This document shows, piece after piece, positions 1 through 8,491 of a stretch of 64,000 nucleotides of DNA. A program made the translations under genes and the position numbers. The notes beneath the pieces are model-generated. The model had not been told where the DNA came from, did not search any database, and saw nothing but the letters and a program-made list of their open reading frames with translations. Origin of the DNA: Azospirillum griseum (lineage in GTDB: Bacteria; Pseudomonadota; Alphaproteobacteria; Azospirillales; Azospirillaceae); assembly GCF_003966125.1 (NCBI RefSeq), contig NZ_RXMA01000015.1, positions 72,741-136,740 on the forward strand, in the 5' to 3' direction. Every line of letters starts with the position of its first letter. Positions within the stretch are counted from its first letter, which is position 1.

Positions 1-1
1 A

Positions 2-805
2 TCACAGGATAACACCATCCTGCAGCAATTGAATGACGGAATCCGATATTTTGATCTCCGGGTGTATTGGGATACGAACCTCAATGGATTTTACATCCAG
101 CATGGGCTTTGCGGATGTTCTTTTTCTCAGGTTCTCTCGGATGTCAGTGCGTTCATCAACGCCAACACCACAGCCAGTGAACTGATTGTTCTGGTGGTGT
201 CTCACCTGAACATCGCATCCGGGTCCGTCGAGGCCACGTCCTTGGCGAATTTGATTTCGGCCAATTTGCCGAAGGGCGCGCTTTATGAACCTCCGTCTGT
301 TTCTGCTGGGACCGATCCCTTTTTGTCCCTCGCAACCAGCACCATCGGTTCGTTGACGGGCGGAAGCAACAAAGTGTTGGTGTTGAATGGGGATTATCCG
401 AGCATTTCCTATGATTCCGTTCTCTTCAACAGCGTTGGATACACGGCGTTTCCCAATGGTGATTACGGAACCGACTCCCTCACCGCTTTGTCATCGGCTG
501 CGGAGCAAGCGATGGGGCAGATGACAAGCGGGAATTTGGGGCGTTTGTCGTGGTGTCTGACGTGCCAGACGCAGGACGCCATCACGGATGTTGTCAATCA
601 ATTGTCAGGCGCGTCGGGGACGCTGCCCGCGCTGCAAGGTTTGGCGGTGACGGCGAACAACGGTTTGCCCAACTTTCTCAATGGCCTCGACAGCGCTCAA
701 ACGAACACGATCAACTGCATCACCGTTGATTGGTACGAGCAAACAACGGGTCAAAACGTTGTTCAGCTTGCGATCAACATGAACACGGCTCGTGCAGGGG
801 CATAA
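2..805 (+). CDS. PI-PLC X-domain-like phosphodiesterase, 5' truncated by window edge
   Basis: The reading frame is open from base 2 to the TAA at 803-805, so the true start lies left of the window; the visible part is 267 residues. The N-terminal visible part has the hallmark of the phosphatidylinositol-specific phospholipase C X domain: QQLNDGIRYFDLRV, followed about a dozen residues later by a conserved FYIQHG. In the family the Asp/Arg of the first motif and the His of the second belong to the active site; the first catalytic His and any signal peptide would be in the missing part. The rest (Cys-containing loops, many Ser/Thr/Asn) fits a secreted lipase-like enzyme. Base composition is unlike the rest: bases 121-180 are 30/60 G+C, against a clearly GC-rich remainder, and third positions are often A/T, which suggests recent transfer. 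The substrate (PI, GPI or other phosphodiester) cannot be told from sequence. Confidence 0.8.
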   Translation, partial: SQDNTILQQLNDGIRYFDLRVYWDTNLNGFYIQHGLCGCSFSQVLSDVSAFINANTTASELIVLVVSHLNIASGSVEATSLANLISANLPKGALYEPPSVSAGTDPFLSLATSTIGSLTGGSNKVLVLNGDYPSISYDSVLFNSVGYTAFPNGDYGTDSLTALSSAAEQAMGQMTSGNLGRLSWCLTCQTQDAITDVVNQLSGASGTLPALQGLAVTANNGLPNFLNGLDSAQTNTINCITVDWYEQTTGQNVVQLAINMNTARAGA

Positions 806-1197
806 AGAAGATTGCGTTGGGTCAGAACCGATTTGACGCATGAATCCGCTCGATCAATCAAGGCATAGAGCGCCCAATACGGTTTCATATTCAGAGGATG
901 GCGAACCAGACAACTCGGTGAAGTGAACACTGGAACAGGATGCGTCCAACCGGAAACGGCCTGATGCATTCTGTTTCATGGACCACTCATGAAACAGAGG
1001 GCTGCGCCGGGGATGTGGGAACCGCGCACGGCGCTCAGTGGCTGGAGCAACGGTTATCCTCTTGCCAATGTGGGGCGACGAGGGATGTGGATGACAGACC
1101 GGATCCGCTGGTGGCGAGCAATGCGTATGTTGTCCTCTTGTCTGTCTTGGCGTCATCACGGTACCGTTGCAACTTCAATGGTGCAAATGGGGCAATC
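806..1197. other. Intergenic stretch between PI-PLC and tail-tube genes
   Basis: About 390 bases of intermediate GC content with no convincing gene: the longer frames here have no recognisable domain and lack a ribosome site. It contains one strong hairpin (970-998, listed separately). A GC shift from the foreign-looking left part to the GC-rich chromosome happens within this stretch. Confidence 0.5.
970..998. repeat. Perfect 11-bp inverted repeat (hairpin)
   Basis: TCTGTTTCATG and its exact reverse complement are separated by a 7-base loop. No T-run follows on either strand, so it is not a textbook intrinsic terminator. It may be an operator or a processed/attenuating structure between the PI-PLC and gp19 genes. 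Confidence 0.6.
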
Positions 1198-1599
1198 ATG
1201 ACCAACCAAGCGGACAGGGTGGGGGCGACCGGCGGCTATCGGGTGACGGGGTTTCCGGGGCGGCCGGTGTTTCAGGACGCGCGTGGCTTGGTCGTCGGCC
1301 TGCCCGCCTCAGCCCCGGAAGGGGCGGGGGTGGTGACGTTGCTTGAGGGGGTGATTGTGGGTGACGACGCGCAGGCCTGGGTGGCGGCGGTGCGCGGCGG
1401 CAGCGCCGAACCCGCCACCCTTCTGGTGGATCGGCTGGACCCGACCGGGGCGGCGACGCTGCGCTGGACGCTGACCAACGCCGTGCCGACCAGCCTGAGC
1501 GCAGCGGGCGTGCAGGCCGGTGCCGCCGATGACGGCAACGAGGTGGCGGTGGAAAGCGTTGAGATCGCTTACGAAACCCTGACGATTTCCGCGCCCTGA
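1198..1599 (+). CDS. Orphan gp19-family (phage/eCIS tail tube) protein
   Basis: 133 residues from ATG 1198, preceded by a GGGG-containing leader; the frame remains open further upstream but without recognisable content. The C-terminal half follows the order seen in T4 gp19/Pvc1/Afp1 tail-tube proteins: a GVxxxDxxxW segment (here GVIVGDDAQAW), a LLVDRLDPTG strand, a LRWTLTNAVP strand (family W-N-nAWp), and the terminal EVAVESVEIAYETLTI (family EVAIESxELAxE). The N-terminal strand region is shorter than usual. Tail-tube proteins polymerise into the inner tube of contractile tails and injection systems, but no sheath, baseplate or spike gene is visible to the right; anything to the left is outside the window. 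A lone remnant, or the last gene of a larger cluster off the left edge, are both possible. Confidence 0.6.
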   Translation: MTNQADRVGATGGYRVTGFPGRPVFQDARGLVVGLPASAPEGAGVVTLLEGVIVGDDAQAWVAAVRGGSAEPATLLVDRLDPTGAATLRWTLTNAVPTSLSAAGVQAGAADDGNEVAVESVEIAYETLTISAP

Positions 1600-1658
1600 G
1601 CGGTTTGCCCTGACTTGCTTCTGAACGGACGGGCGGCGGTTTTCCGCCGCCTTCGGCA

Positions 1659-3752
1659 TCAGCGGCGCGGGCCGGTGTTGCGCCGCCCCTTGCCCGCCTG
1701 CTGGGTCAGGAAGGTGGTTCCCTTGCCGCTTGGCGTGGGGACGTTGCCGGTCTTCGCGGTGCTTTTCAGGCCGCCGCCCTTCGGACCCGTTTCGCGCGGC
1801 TTGGCGGTCGCCCCCACCGGCTGCCAGGCGGGGATGAGCTGGTGTTCGCCCGGTCCGATCAGGTCGCTGCGGCCCATCGCCTTCAGGGCGTCGCGCAGGA
1901 TCGGCCAGTTGTCCGGGTCGTGGTAGCGCAGGAACGCCTTGTGCAAGCGGCGCTGGCGCAGGCCCTTGGCGGTCTGCACCTCCTCCGACCCGGTGCGGCG
2001 GACCGGGCGCAGGGGGTTGCGTTCGCTGTGATACATGGCGGTCGCCAGCGACATCGGCGAGGGCAGGAAGGTTTGCACCTGATCGGCCTTGAAGCCGTTC
2101 CGCTTCAGCCACAGGGCGAGATTCATCATGTCCTCATCCGTCGTGCCGGGGTGGGCGGCGATGAAATAGGGGATGAGGTAGAGCTTTTTCCCGGCCTCCT
2201 TCGCGGCCTTGTCGAACATCCGCTTGAACTCGTCATAGGCTCCGATGCCGGGCTTCATCATCTTGCCCAGCGGCCCCGGTTCGGTGTGTTCGGGCGCGAT
2301 CTTCAGATAGCCGCCGACATGGTGGGTGACGAGTTCCTTCACATATTCCGGGTTCCGCACGGCGAGGTCATAGCGCAGGCCGGACGCGATGTGGATTTTC
2401 TTCACCCCCGGCACGGCGCGGGCCTTGCGGTAGAGCTGCACCAGCGAGGAATGATCGGTGTTCAGATTCTTGCAGATGTCGGGGAAGACGCAGGACGGGC
2501 GGCGGCAGACCGATTCGGTTTCCTTGTCCTTGCAGGCCAGCCGGTACATGTTGGCGGTCGGCCCGCCCATGTCGGAAATCGTGCCGGTGAAGCCCTTGGT
2601 CTTGTCGCGGATCAGCTCGATCTCGCGCAGGATGGAGGCTTCGGAACGGCTTTGGATGATCCGGCCCTCATGCTCGGTGATCGAGCAGAAGGAGCAGCCG
2701 CCGAAACAGCCGCGCATGATGTTGACCGAAAAGCGGATCATCTCCCACGCCGGAATCCGCGCGTCGCCATAGACCGGGTGCGGCGCGCGGGCGTAGGCGA
2801 GGTCATAGACCCCGTCCATCTCGTTGGTTTCGAGCGGGATCGGCGGCGGGTTCAGCCATACCTCGCGCTCGCCATGGCGCTGGATCAGGGCGCGGGCGTT
2901 GCCGGGGTTGCTTTCCTGGTGCAGAATCCGGCTGGCATGGGCGTACAGCACCTTGTCGGCGCTGACCTGCTCGTAAGAGGGCAGGCGCACCACCATGCGG
3001 TCGGCCCCCGGCGCGCGCGGCGACACGGTGACGGTCGGGTCGTCGATGGAGCTGCTGTCGATCTCGGTCCATCCCTCCGGCACGCCGCTGCGCATGATGG
3101 CGGTGCCGCGAATGTCGGTCATCTCGCGGATCGATTCCCCGGCCAGCGCGCGTTGCGCGATCTCGATGATCGCGCGTTCGGCGTTGCCATAGACCAGCAT
3201 GTCGGCCTTGGAATCCATCAGGACGGAGCGGCGGATCTTCTCGCTCCAATGGTCGTATTGGGCGATGCGGCGCAGGGACGCCTCGATGCCGCCCAGCACC
3301 ACCGGAACGCCCTTGAAGGCTTCGCGGCAGCGTTGGGCGTAGACGGTGACGGCGCGGTCGGGGCGCTTGCCGCCCTCGTCGTTGGGGGTGTAGCTGTCGT
3401 TGTGGCGCAGGCGGCGGTCGGCGGTGTAGTGATTCACCATCGAATCCATGTTGCCGCCGGTCACGCCCCAAAACAGGCGCGGCGCGCCCAGAACGCGGAA
3501 GGCCTCGGCGCTGCTCCAATCCGGTTGCGCGATGATGCCAACGCGCAGGCCCTGCGATTCCAGCAACCGCCCGATGATCGCCATGCCAAAGCTGGGGTGA
3601 TCGACATAGGCGTCGCCGGTGACGATGATGACGTCGCACCGGTCCCAGCCCAGCCGGTCCATCTCCGCCCGCGACATCGGCAGGAACGGCGCGGGCTTTG
3701 GGCGCACGCTCCGGTCGGGACGGTGGGCGAACAGGTGGGGGGCGGTCAGCAT
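1659..3752 (-). CDS. ygiQ: YgiQ family radical SAM protein (UPF0313)
   Basis: 697 residues from ATG 3752; the frame is open upstream, but this start gives the family N-terminus (an [28 protein letters not shown] segment near residue 30). Family features seen: the N-terminal YgiQ domain with [13 protein letters not shown], a GGIEASLRR stretch, and the radical SAM cluster GCFGGCSFC (CX3CX2C, binding the [4Fe-4S]/SAM) followed by EGRIIQSRS. The C-terminus is a basic, low-complexity tail ([16 protein letters not shown]) that is probably disordered. The enzymatic substrate of YgiQ is not known. It lies about 120 bases after the PhzF-like gene on the same strand and may be co-transcribed. Confidence 0.92.
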   Translation of the reverse strand: MLTAPHLFAHRPDRSVRPKPAPFLPMSRAEMDRLGWDRCDVIIVTGDAYVDHPSFGMAIIGRLLESQGLRVGIIAQPDWSSAEAFRVLGAPRLFWGVTGGNMDSMVNHYTADRRLRHNDSYTPNDEGGKRPDRAVTVYAQRCREAFKGVPVVLGGIEASLRRIAQYDHWSEKIRRSVLMDSKADMLVYGNAERAIIEIAQRALAGESIREMTDIRGTAIMRSGVPEGWTEIDSSSIDDPTVTVSPRAPGADRMVVRLPSYEQVSADKVLYAHASRILHQESNPGNARALIQRHGEREVWLNPPPIPLETNEMDGVYDLAYARAPHPVYGDARIPAWEMIRFSVNIMRGCFGGCSFCSITEHEGRIIQSRSEASILREIELIRDKTKGFTGTISDMGGPTANMYRLACKDKETESVCRRPSCVFPDICKNLNTDHSSLVQLYRKARAVPGVKKIHIASGLRYDLAVRNPEYVKELVTHHVGGYLKIAPEHTEPGPLGKMMKPGIGAYDEFKRMFDKAAKEAGKKLYLIPYFIAAHPGTTDEDMMNLALWLKRNGFKADQVQTFLPSPMSLATAMYHSERNPLRPVRRTGSEEVQTAKGLRQRRLHKAFLRYHDPDNWPILRDALKAMGRSDLIGPGEHQLIPAWQPVGATAKPRETGPKGGGLKSTAKTGNVPTPSGKGTTFLTQQAGKGRRNTGPRR

Positions 3753-3875
3753 GACGGTTTCCGGCAAGGTCGAACGGGAACGGGGACGAACAAGCGGCCA
3801 GTCATACCGCGTTCGCCCCCGGATTCCCACCGCACAAATCGCAGCGCTGCGATTGGGTATTGCCGGCACACCCGG

Positions 3876-4667
3876 TCAGACGGTGATCGTGCCTTCCAGA
3901 TACAGCACGCCCTTGCCGCCGATCTTCACCCGGTCGCCCGCCAGCGTGCAGGCCAGATCGCCGCCACGGGCCGACACCTGCCGCGCGACCAGATTGGTCT
4001 TGCCCAGCCGTTCCGCCCAATAGGGGATCAGCGTGCAGTGGGTGGAGCCGGTGACGGGATCCTCCGGGATGCCCTGGGCCGGGGCGAACAGGCGCGACAC
4101 GAAATCCACCCCGTCGCGGCCCGGCGCGGTGACGCACACCGCGTGCGTGTCGATCTTGGCCAGCGCCATCATGTCGGGGGTGAGCGCGCGCACCTCCTCC
4201 TCGCTGCGGTAGACGACCAGATAATCGCGCCCGTCAAAGATGGCTTCCGGCGCGGGGCCGCCGAGCGCGGCGCGCAGGGCGGGCAGGGGGTTGTCGGTCG
4301 GGACCGGCGGGCGGCAGGGGAAATCCAGGGTGAAGACGTCGCCCTCGCGCGTCACCGTCAGGGTTCCGGCTTGGCGGGTCAGGTAATCCATCCGCGTCCG
4401 CCCCGGCTCCAGCAGGGTGGCGATGACGAAGGACGCGGCGAGCGTGGCGTGGCCGCACAACTCCACCTCGACCGCCGGGGTGAACCAGCGGATTTCAAAC
4501 ACATCCTCGTGCCGGACGAAGAAGGCGGTTTCCGACAGGTTGTTTTCCGCCGCGATGGCGAGAAGCTGGTCGTCGGGCAACCATTGGTCCAACGGCACGA
4601 CCGCCGCCGGATTGCCCGCAAAGACGCGGTTGGTGAAGGCATCAACCTGATAGATGGGCAAACGCAT
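3876..4667 (-). CDS. PhzF family isomerase-like protein
   Basis: 263 residues, close to family length. It starts MRLPIYQVDAFTNRVFAGNPAAVV, the signature opening of PhzF/YddE proteins, and carries the NNLSETAFF segment containing the Glu that acts in PhzF isomerisation, plus the second-half DPVTGSTHC loop. RBS AGGGAG lies 7 bases before the ATG. PhzF itself isomerises DHHA in phenazine synthesis, but most bacterial homologues are not linked to phenazines and no phz genes are present here. It follows the ammonia-lyase gene by 54 bases, so an amino-acid racemisation/isomerisation role is an inference only. Confidence 0.9.
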   Translation of the reverse strand: MRLPIYQVDAFTNRVFAGNPAAVVPLDQWLPDDQLLAIAAENNLSETAFFVRHEDVFEIRWFTPAVEVELCGHATLAASFVIATLLEPGRTRMDYLTRQAGTLTVTREGDVFTLDFPCRPPVPTDNPLPALRAALGGPAPEAIFDGRDYLVVYRSEEEVRALTPDMMALAKIDTHAVCVTAPGRDGVDFVSRLFAPAQGIPEDPVTGSTHCTLIPYWAERLGKTNLVARQVSARGGDLACTLAGDRVKIGGKGVLYLEGTITV

Positions 4668-4721
4668 GGGTGGCTCCCTGATGGGGCAGACAGGAATGGA
4701 AAGGGGGATGACCTGGGCCGG

Positions 4722-5693
4722 TCAGGCCGCCGCGTGAACCAGCGTGGCAAAGCGCGACAGATCGACGTTGCCGCCGGTCAGCACGACGCCAACCCGCTGG
4801 CCCGCCAGATCGATCTTGCGGCCCAGGGCAATCGCCGCGCCCAGGCAGCCGGTCGGCTCCACCAGGATTTTCATGGTGCGGGCGAAGAAACCCATGGTTT
4901 CGACCAGTTCGGCGTCGGTGGCGGTGACGATGTCCGACACCAGCCGCTGCATCACCGGGAATGTCAATTGGCCGACGCAGCGGCTTTGCGCCCCGTCGGC
5001 GATGGTGCGCGGCGCGTCGATGCGGACGATGCGGCCGCTGCGCAGGCTTTGCTGCGCGTCGTTCCCGGCCTCCGGCTCCACCCCGATCACCCGGCAGCCG
5101 GGGGAGAGCGCCTGCGCCGTCACCGCAGCACCCGACAGAAGGCCGCCGCCGCTGGTGGGGATCAGGATGACGTCGAGCGGCCCGACCTCCTCAATCAACT
5201 CCTTCACCGCCGTGCCTTGACCGGCCATGATGTGGGGATGGTCGAAGGGCGGCAGCAGGGTGGCTCCGCGTTCTTCCACCAACCGGTTGGCCACGGGGTC
5301 CGCCGGACCGGCGTAGCGGTCGTACAGCACCACCTCGCCACCATAGGCGCGGGTGGCGGCGATCTTGGATGCGGGCGCGTCCTGCGGCATGACGATGACC
5401 GATGCCACCCCCTGCAACCGGGCCGCCAGCGCGATGGCCTGGGCGTGGTTGCCGGAGGAAAAGGCGACGACCCCGGCCGCGCGCCGGTCGGCGGGCAACT
5501 GGGCGATGGCGTTGGCCGCCCCCCGGATCTTGAACGCACCGGTCCGCTGGAAATTCTCGCATTTGAAGAACAGCCGCGCGCCGCTTTGGGCGTCGGCGGT
5601 GGTCGAGGTCATCACCGGCGTGCGGTTGGCGATGCCGGTGATGCGGTCCGCCGCCGCCACAACATCGGTGTAGGAAATGGCAAGGTCGGTCAT
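4722..5693 (-). CDS. PLP-dependent threonine/threo-3-hydroxyaspartate ammonia-lyase
   Basis: 323 residues, fold-type II PLP enzyme. The Schiff-base lysine sits in GAFKIRGA, the substrate loop is SSGNHAQA, and the phosphate-binding glycine loop is SGGGLLSG. Length and the FKCENFQRTGAFK context match serine racemase/threo-3-hydroxy-L-aspartate dehydratase better than biosynthetic IlvA, since no C-terminal ACT regulatory domain is present. It would deaminate a hydroxy-amino acid to a 2-oxo acid and ammonia in the cytoplasm. GGAG lies 6 bases before the ATG. The first gene of a likely two-gene unit with the PhzF-like gene. Confidence 0.88.
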   Translation of the reverse strand: MTDLAISYTDVVAAADRITGIANRTPVMTSTTADAQSGARLFFKCENFQRTGAFKIRGAANAIAQLPADRRAAGVVAFSSGNHAQAIALAARLQGVASVIVMPQDAPASKIAATRAYGGEVVLYDRYAGPADPVANRLVEERGATLLPPFDHPHIMAGQGTAVKELIEEVGPLDVILIPTSGGGLLSGAAVTAQALSPGCRVIGVEPEAGNDAQQSLRSGRIVRIDAPRTIADGAQSRCVGQLTFPVMQRLVSDIVTATDAELVETMGFFARTMKILVEPTGCLGAAIALGRKIDLAGQRVGVVLTGGNVDLSRFATLVHAAA

Positions 5694-5799
5694 GACGGCT
5701 CCACAAGGGGATAGGGGCGGGGTGAACCGGCCAGCCGCCAGGGTTCCGGCGGGATCATTCCGTCTGTTGGCCGTCGGTTGGCCGCCGGATGGCTGGAAG

Positions 5800-5821
5800 G
5801 GCCTGACCGTAGGATCAGGCC
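5800..5821 (-). terminator. Possible terminator hairpin after the GNAT gene
   Basis: GGCCTGA and TCAGGCC arms (7 bp, 8-base loop) lie about 50 bases downstream of the GNAT stop codon. On the minus strand it is followed by CCTTCC rather than a real T-run, so only a weak terminator can be claimed. Confidence 0.35.
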
Positions 5822-5867
5822 GCTTCGTTCAGCGGTTCGCGTGTGGGGGTGTTCAGCCTGTGATCGC

Positions 5868-6302
5868 TCAAGACGCCGGGGGCAGGTCGGTGAACAGGAA
5901 AGCCTGTTCGTGCCGTTTCAACCCGGCGTCCTCGTAAAAGCTGATGGCCTTGGGGGCCGACAGCAGCAGGCACATGGTTCCGGTCCCCATCGCGTCGCGG
6001 GTGCGGCGCATCAGCTCCTTGCCGATGCCCCGCCCCTGGAACGCGCGGTCAACCGCCAGATCGGACAGGTAGCAGCAATAGACGAAGTCGGTGATCGAGC
6101 GGGCAACACCGATCAAGGCACCGTCCACGCGGGCGGTGATGATCAGACCGGCGTTGCGGAGCATCGCTTCCACCCGTGGGCGGTCCGCCACCGGGCGGCG
6201 TTCGGCCAACCCGGAGCGGTGCAGGACATCAATGAAGGCGTCGGCGGTCAGATCGGGTTCAACCGCGTATTCGACCGCGCTGGTGCTGTTGGCCGTCGTC
6301 AT
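5868..6302 (-). CDS. GNAT family N-acetyltransferase
   Basis: 144 residues, a single GNAT domain. The acetyl-CoA pyrophosphate loop is DRAFQGRGIGKELM (Q/RxxGxG/A), preceded by the YLSDLAVD strand and followed by SAPKAISFYEDAGL, the usual motif B with the catalytic Tyr region. The substrate is not predictable. The start codon lies 4 bases behind the stop of the DUF1127 gene, so the two are almost certainly co-transcribed and translationally linked. Confidence 0.88.
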   Translation of the reverse strand: MTTANSTSAVEYAVEPDLTADAFIDVLHRSGLAERRPVADRPRVEAMLRNAGLIITARVDGALIGVARSITDFVYCCYLSDLAVDRAFQGRGIGKELMRRTRDAMGTGTMCLLLSAPKAISFYEDAGLKRHEQAFLFTDLPPAS

Positions 6303-6306
6303 CGGA

Positions 6307-6558
6307 TCAACCCCGCCAGAACGGCTTGGTGATTTCCTGCTCGACCTCGCTCCGGTTCAGGCCGATGTCCTTGAGCAGATGTTCGTCCAACCCGGACAGC
6401 GCCCGCCGTTGCCGACGCCGTTCCGCCATGCTCAACAACCAATCAAACAGGGCGGTCACGCCACGCTTGCCAACGCCGGTGACGCGGGTGTCGGCGTGGG
6501 CGACGCCGGTGGCGACGGTCGCGAACGGGCCGGGGCGGGTCACTTCGGTGCGGCGCAT
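6307..6558 (-). CDS. DUF1127 domain small protein
   Basis: 83 residues from ATG 6558; this start is chosen because GGAGG lies 5 bases upstream, while longer in-frame starts have no ribosome site. The C-terminal ~40 residues carry the DUF1127 pattern: RRRQRRALSGLDEHLLKDIGL followed by SEVEQEITKPFW. Small DUF1127 proteins in alphaproteobacteria have been tied to phosphate/carbon and RNA metabolism (for example in Agrobacterium and Rhodobacter), with the Arg-rich motif contacting RNA or proteins. The N-terminal half is less conserved. First gene of an operon with the GNAT enzyme. Confidence 0.85.
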   Translation of the reverse strand: MRRTEVTRPGPFATVATGVAHADTRVTGVGKRGVTALFDWLLSMAERRRQRRALSGLDEHLLKDIGLNRSEVEQEITKPFWRG

Positions 6559-6899
6559 GGGAACCTCCATCATTTGGCGCTCGGGTCTCTGAACAATCGA
6601 GACAATTGAGAGTATGAGCATCGTAGCGGCGGGGTCAATTCCATAATTGTCACCATGACATTTCCGACATCGGATGTAACTTTTGGGCAACAGGCCGATG
6701 GTGAGCGCTATTCATTCACAACAATCGTCACTTATTCCAATATCTTGACGGATTTATCGCTGTCATGGAGGGTGAGTGTGCCCCTTGGACGCGGCCAAAA
6801 AGTGCGACAATTCCACGATCATGGGGACAATGGATACGCTGCATGTCGGCCATGCGGACAAATCCCTGGTTTTCCGCGCGAAGCCGACGGTTGGACGGG
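6559..6899. other. Intergenic region, AT-richer in the DUF1127-proximal half
   Basis: About 340 bases without a supportable gene. Positions 6590-6770 are visibly AT-richer than the genes, as expected for the promoter of the DUF1127-GNAT pair on the minus strand. Short frames on both strands lack domains and ribosome sites. No clear hairpin terminator for ydcF was recognised here. Confidence 0.5.
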
Positions 6900-7553
6900 T
6901 CAGCGGTCCACCGCCTGATAGATCAGCACCCGGCCATAGGTCAGCAGCAGCTTGTTGTATTCGTTGATCAGCAGATTGGCGCTGCCCGGCCATTTCCACC
7001 AGTCGGCCAGCCGCACGGTGGGGGCGACCACCGGATGGGGGACCAGCTCCACATCCGGCATCGCCATCCACAATTCCAGTAGACTGCGGCGCATGTGGTA
7101 GTTGGCCGTCACCACCCGCAGCGACCGCACCCCCTGGTCGCGCACCCAATCGGCGGTTTCATAGGCGTTGCCGATGGTGCTGTCGGCGGAATAGCCCAGC
7201 GTGATGCAGCATTCCATCTCGCGCGGGGCGCGGCGGGACAGGCGCAGCAGCTCCTGCACCTCCACCCCGTCATAGACGCCGGAGACGAACAGCTTGCGGG
7301 CGCGGCCCGCCGCCAGCAATTCCAACCCGGCGCTGAGGCGGTTGCTGCCGCCGGTCAGCACGACGATGGCGTCGGTCGGCCTTTGGCTGGTCGGGTCGGC
7401 GGGGTCGGGGGGCAGGCGCGGGACCGTGCCGATGAACCAGACCAGCCCGCCCAGCCACAGCCCCACCACAAGAAGCGCCAGGGCGATGGCGCGGCGGACC
7501 GTACGGGTGAGCGGGCCGGAGCGGGCGCGGCGCAGGGCAAACACGCCCCTCAC
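6900..7553 (-). CDS. YdcF family (DUF218) membrane-anchored protein
   Basis: 217 residues, using GTG 7553, which overlaps the ftsX stop as GTGA; no ATG start exists near the family N-terminus. One N-terminal membrane segment (AIALALLVVGLWLGGLVWFIG) is followed by a DUF218 domain: AIVVLTGGSNRLSAGLELL, a RKLFVSGV strand, a STIGNAYETA loop and TANYHMRRS. DUF218/YdcF/ElyC/SanA proteins act at the envelope, and ElyC affects peptidoglycan precursor lipid use; the exact role here is unknown. The fixed position behind ftsEX is common in alphaproteobacteria and suggests a link to cell-wall synthesis at division. Confidence 0.85.
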   Translation of the reverse strand: MRGVFALRRARSGPLTRTVRRAIALALLVVGLWLGGLVWFIGTVPRLPPDPADPTSQRPTDAIVVLTGGSNRLSAGLELLAAGRARKLFVSGVYDGVEVQELLRLSRRAPREMECCITLGYSADSTIGNAYETADWVRDQGVRSLRVVTANYHMRRSLLELWMAMPDVELVPHPVVAPTVRLADWWKWPGSANLLINEYNKLLLTYGRVLIYQAVDR

Positions 7554-8488
7554 GGCATCGCCTCCAGCGTGCGCAGCACCGTCCAGCGGGCGGTCAGCAG
7601 CGCCAGCAGCGCGGCGGCCAGCGGAACCAGCCCCAGTGCCGCCCATTGCCAGACCGCCAGGGTCAGATCGGGCAGCAGGCTGGCGCGCAGGCCGTGGGCG
7701 GCGTGACGCACCCCGACCAGCGTCGCCACCGCCAACCCCAACCCGACCAGACCGCCGCGCAGGCTCAACCCCACAACGTGCCGTTCGAACTGGCGGGCGA
7801 TGTAGCGGTCGGTCGCCCCCATCAGGTGCAGCAGTTCCACGACGTGGCGGTGGATGGCGAGACCGGCGCGCACGGAAAACACCACCGACATCACCCCGGC
7901 CCCGCCGATCAGCGCCACCAGCGCCAGCGCTGCCAGATGCACCGCCCCGGTGAAGGAGCGCAGATCGGCCAGCCACACGGCGTGATCGTCCAGCGTGGCA
8001 CCGGGGGCGGCCGATTTCAGCCGATCCACCAGCCCGGCCACATCCACCGGCCCGTCCGTCACCACGTCGATCAGGCGCGGCATCGGCAACAGCGGGTCCG
8101 CCGCCTCCGGCCCCAGCCAGGGTTCCAGCAGGCGCGCGGTGTCGGCGCTGGTCAGGGCGCGGGCGGATTTCACACCGGGGGCGGAGCGCAGGATGGTCAG
8201 CGCGGCCTCCACCCGCTCGTCCAACGGCGCCACGGGCAGCGGTGCCACGGGTGGCGGCACCATGGGCGTTGCGCTGGCGCTGGTCGGCAGGGGCGCGATC
8301 TGCACCGTCAGGCCACCGGCCAGGCCGCTGTCCCAGCGCCGCGCCATGTCGGACACGGTCAAGGCCCCGGCCAGCGCCAGACCGGCCAGATACACCATCA
8401 GCGCGGTGATCCAGACCAGAAAACGACCGGAGGGGTCGCGGGCCAGCGGGATGTCCGACGGGCGGCGGCGCAGAAGGGCCAGCGCCAT
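7550..8488 (-). CDS. ftsX: Cell division protein FtsX (ABC permease-like)
   Basis: 312 residues. A first membrane segment near residues 28-46 (FLVWITALMVYLAGLALAG) is followed by a periplasmic domain of about 130 residues and then three C-terminal membrane segments in the FtsX order (LAALALVALIGGAGVMSVVF; a GLVGLGLAVATLVG stretch; ALGLVPLAAALLALL). The cytoplasmic loop HRHVVELLHLMGATDRYIARQF is the family coupling segment contacting FtsE. It starts 3 bases after ftsE and ends inside the ydcF start codon, so the three form one transcription unit. Role: with FtsE, controls periplasmic peptidoglycan hydrolase activation during division. Confidence 0.92.
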   Translation of the reverse strand: MALALLRRRPSDIPLARDPSGRFLVWITALMVYLAGLALAGALTVSDMARRWDSGLAGGLTVQIAPLPTSASATPMVPPPVAPLPVAPLDERVEAALTILRSAPGVKSARALTSADTARLLEPWLGPEAADPLLPMPRLIDVVTDGPVDVAGLVDRLKSAAPGATLDDHAVWLADLRSFTGAVHLAALALVALIGGAGVMSVVFSVRAGLAIHRHVVELLHLMGATDRYIARQFERHVVGLSLRGGLVGLGLAVATLVGVRHAAHGLRASLLPDLTLAVWQWAALGLVPLAAALLALLTARWTVLRTLEAMP

Positions 8489-8491
8489 GGA

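Noticed and set aside
763..969. Minus-strand frame overlapping the end of the PI-PLC gene, considered as a transposase remnant
   Set aside because: No transposase motif, no terminal repeats and no target duplication nearby.
1842..5714. Very long plus-strand open frame opposite ygiQ, phzF-like and ammonia-lyase genes
   Set aside because: It is the antisense mirror of three well-supported genes in GC-rich DNA; the product is Arg/His/Gly-rich with no domain.
6776..6967. Short plus-strand frame in the ydcF-DUF1127 gap
   Set aside because: Runs into ydcF antisense, has no ribosome site and no conserved content.
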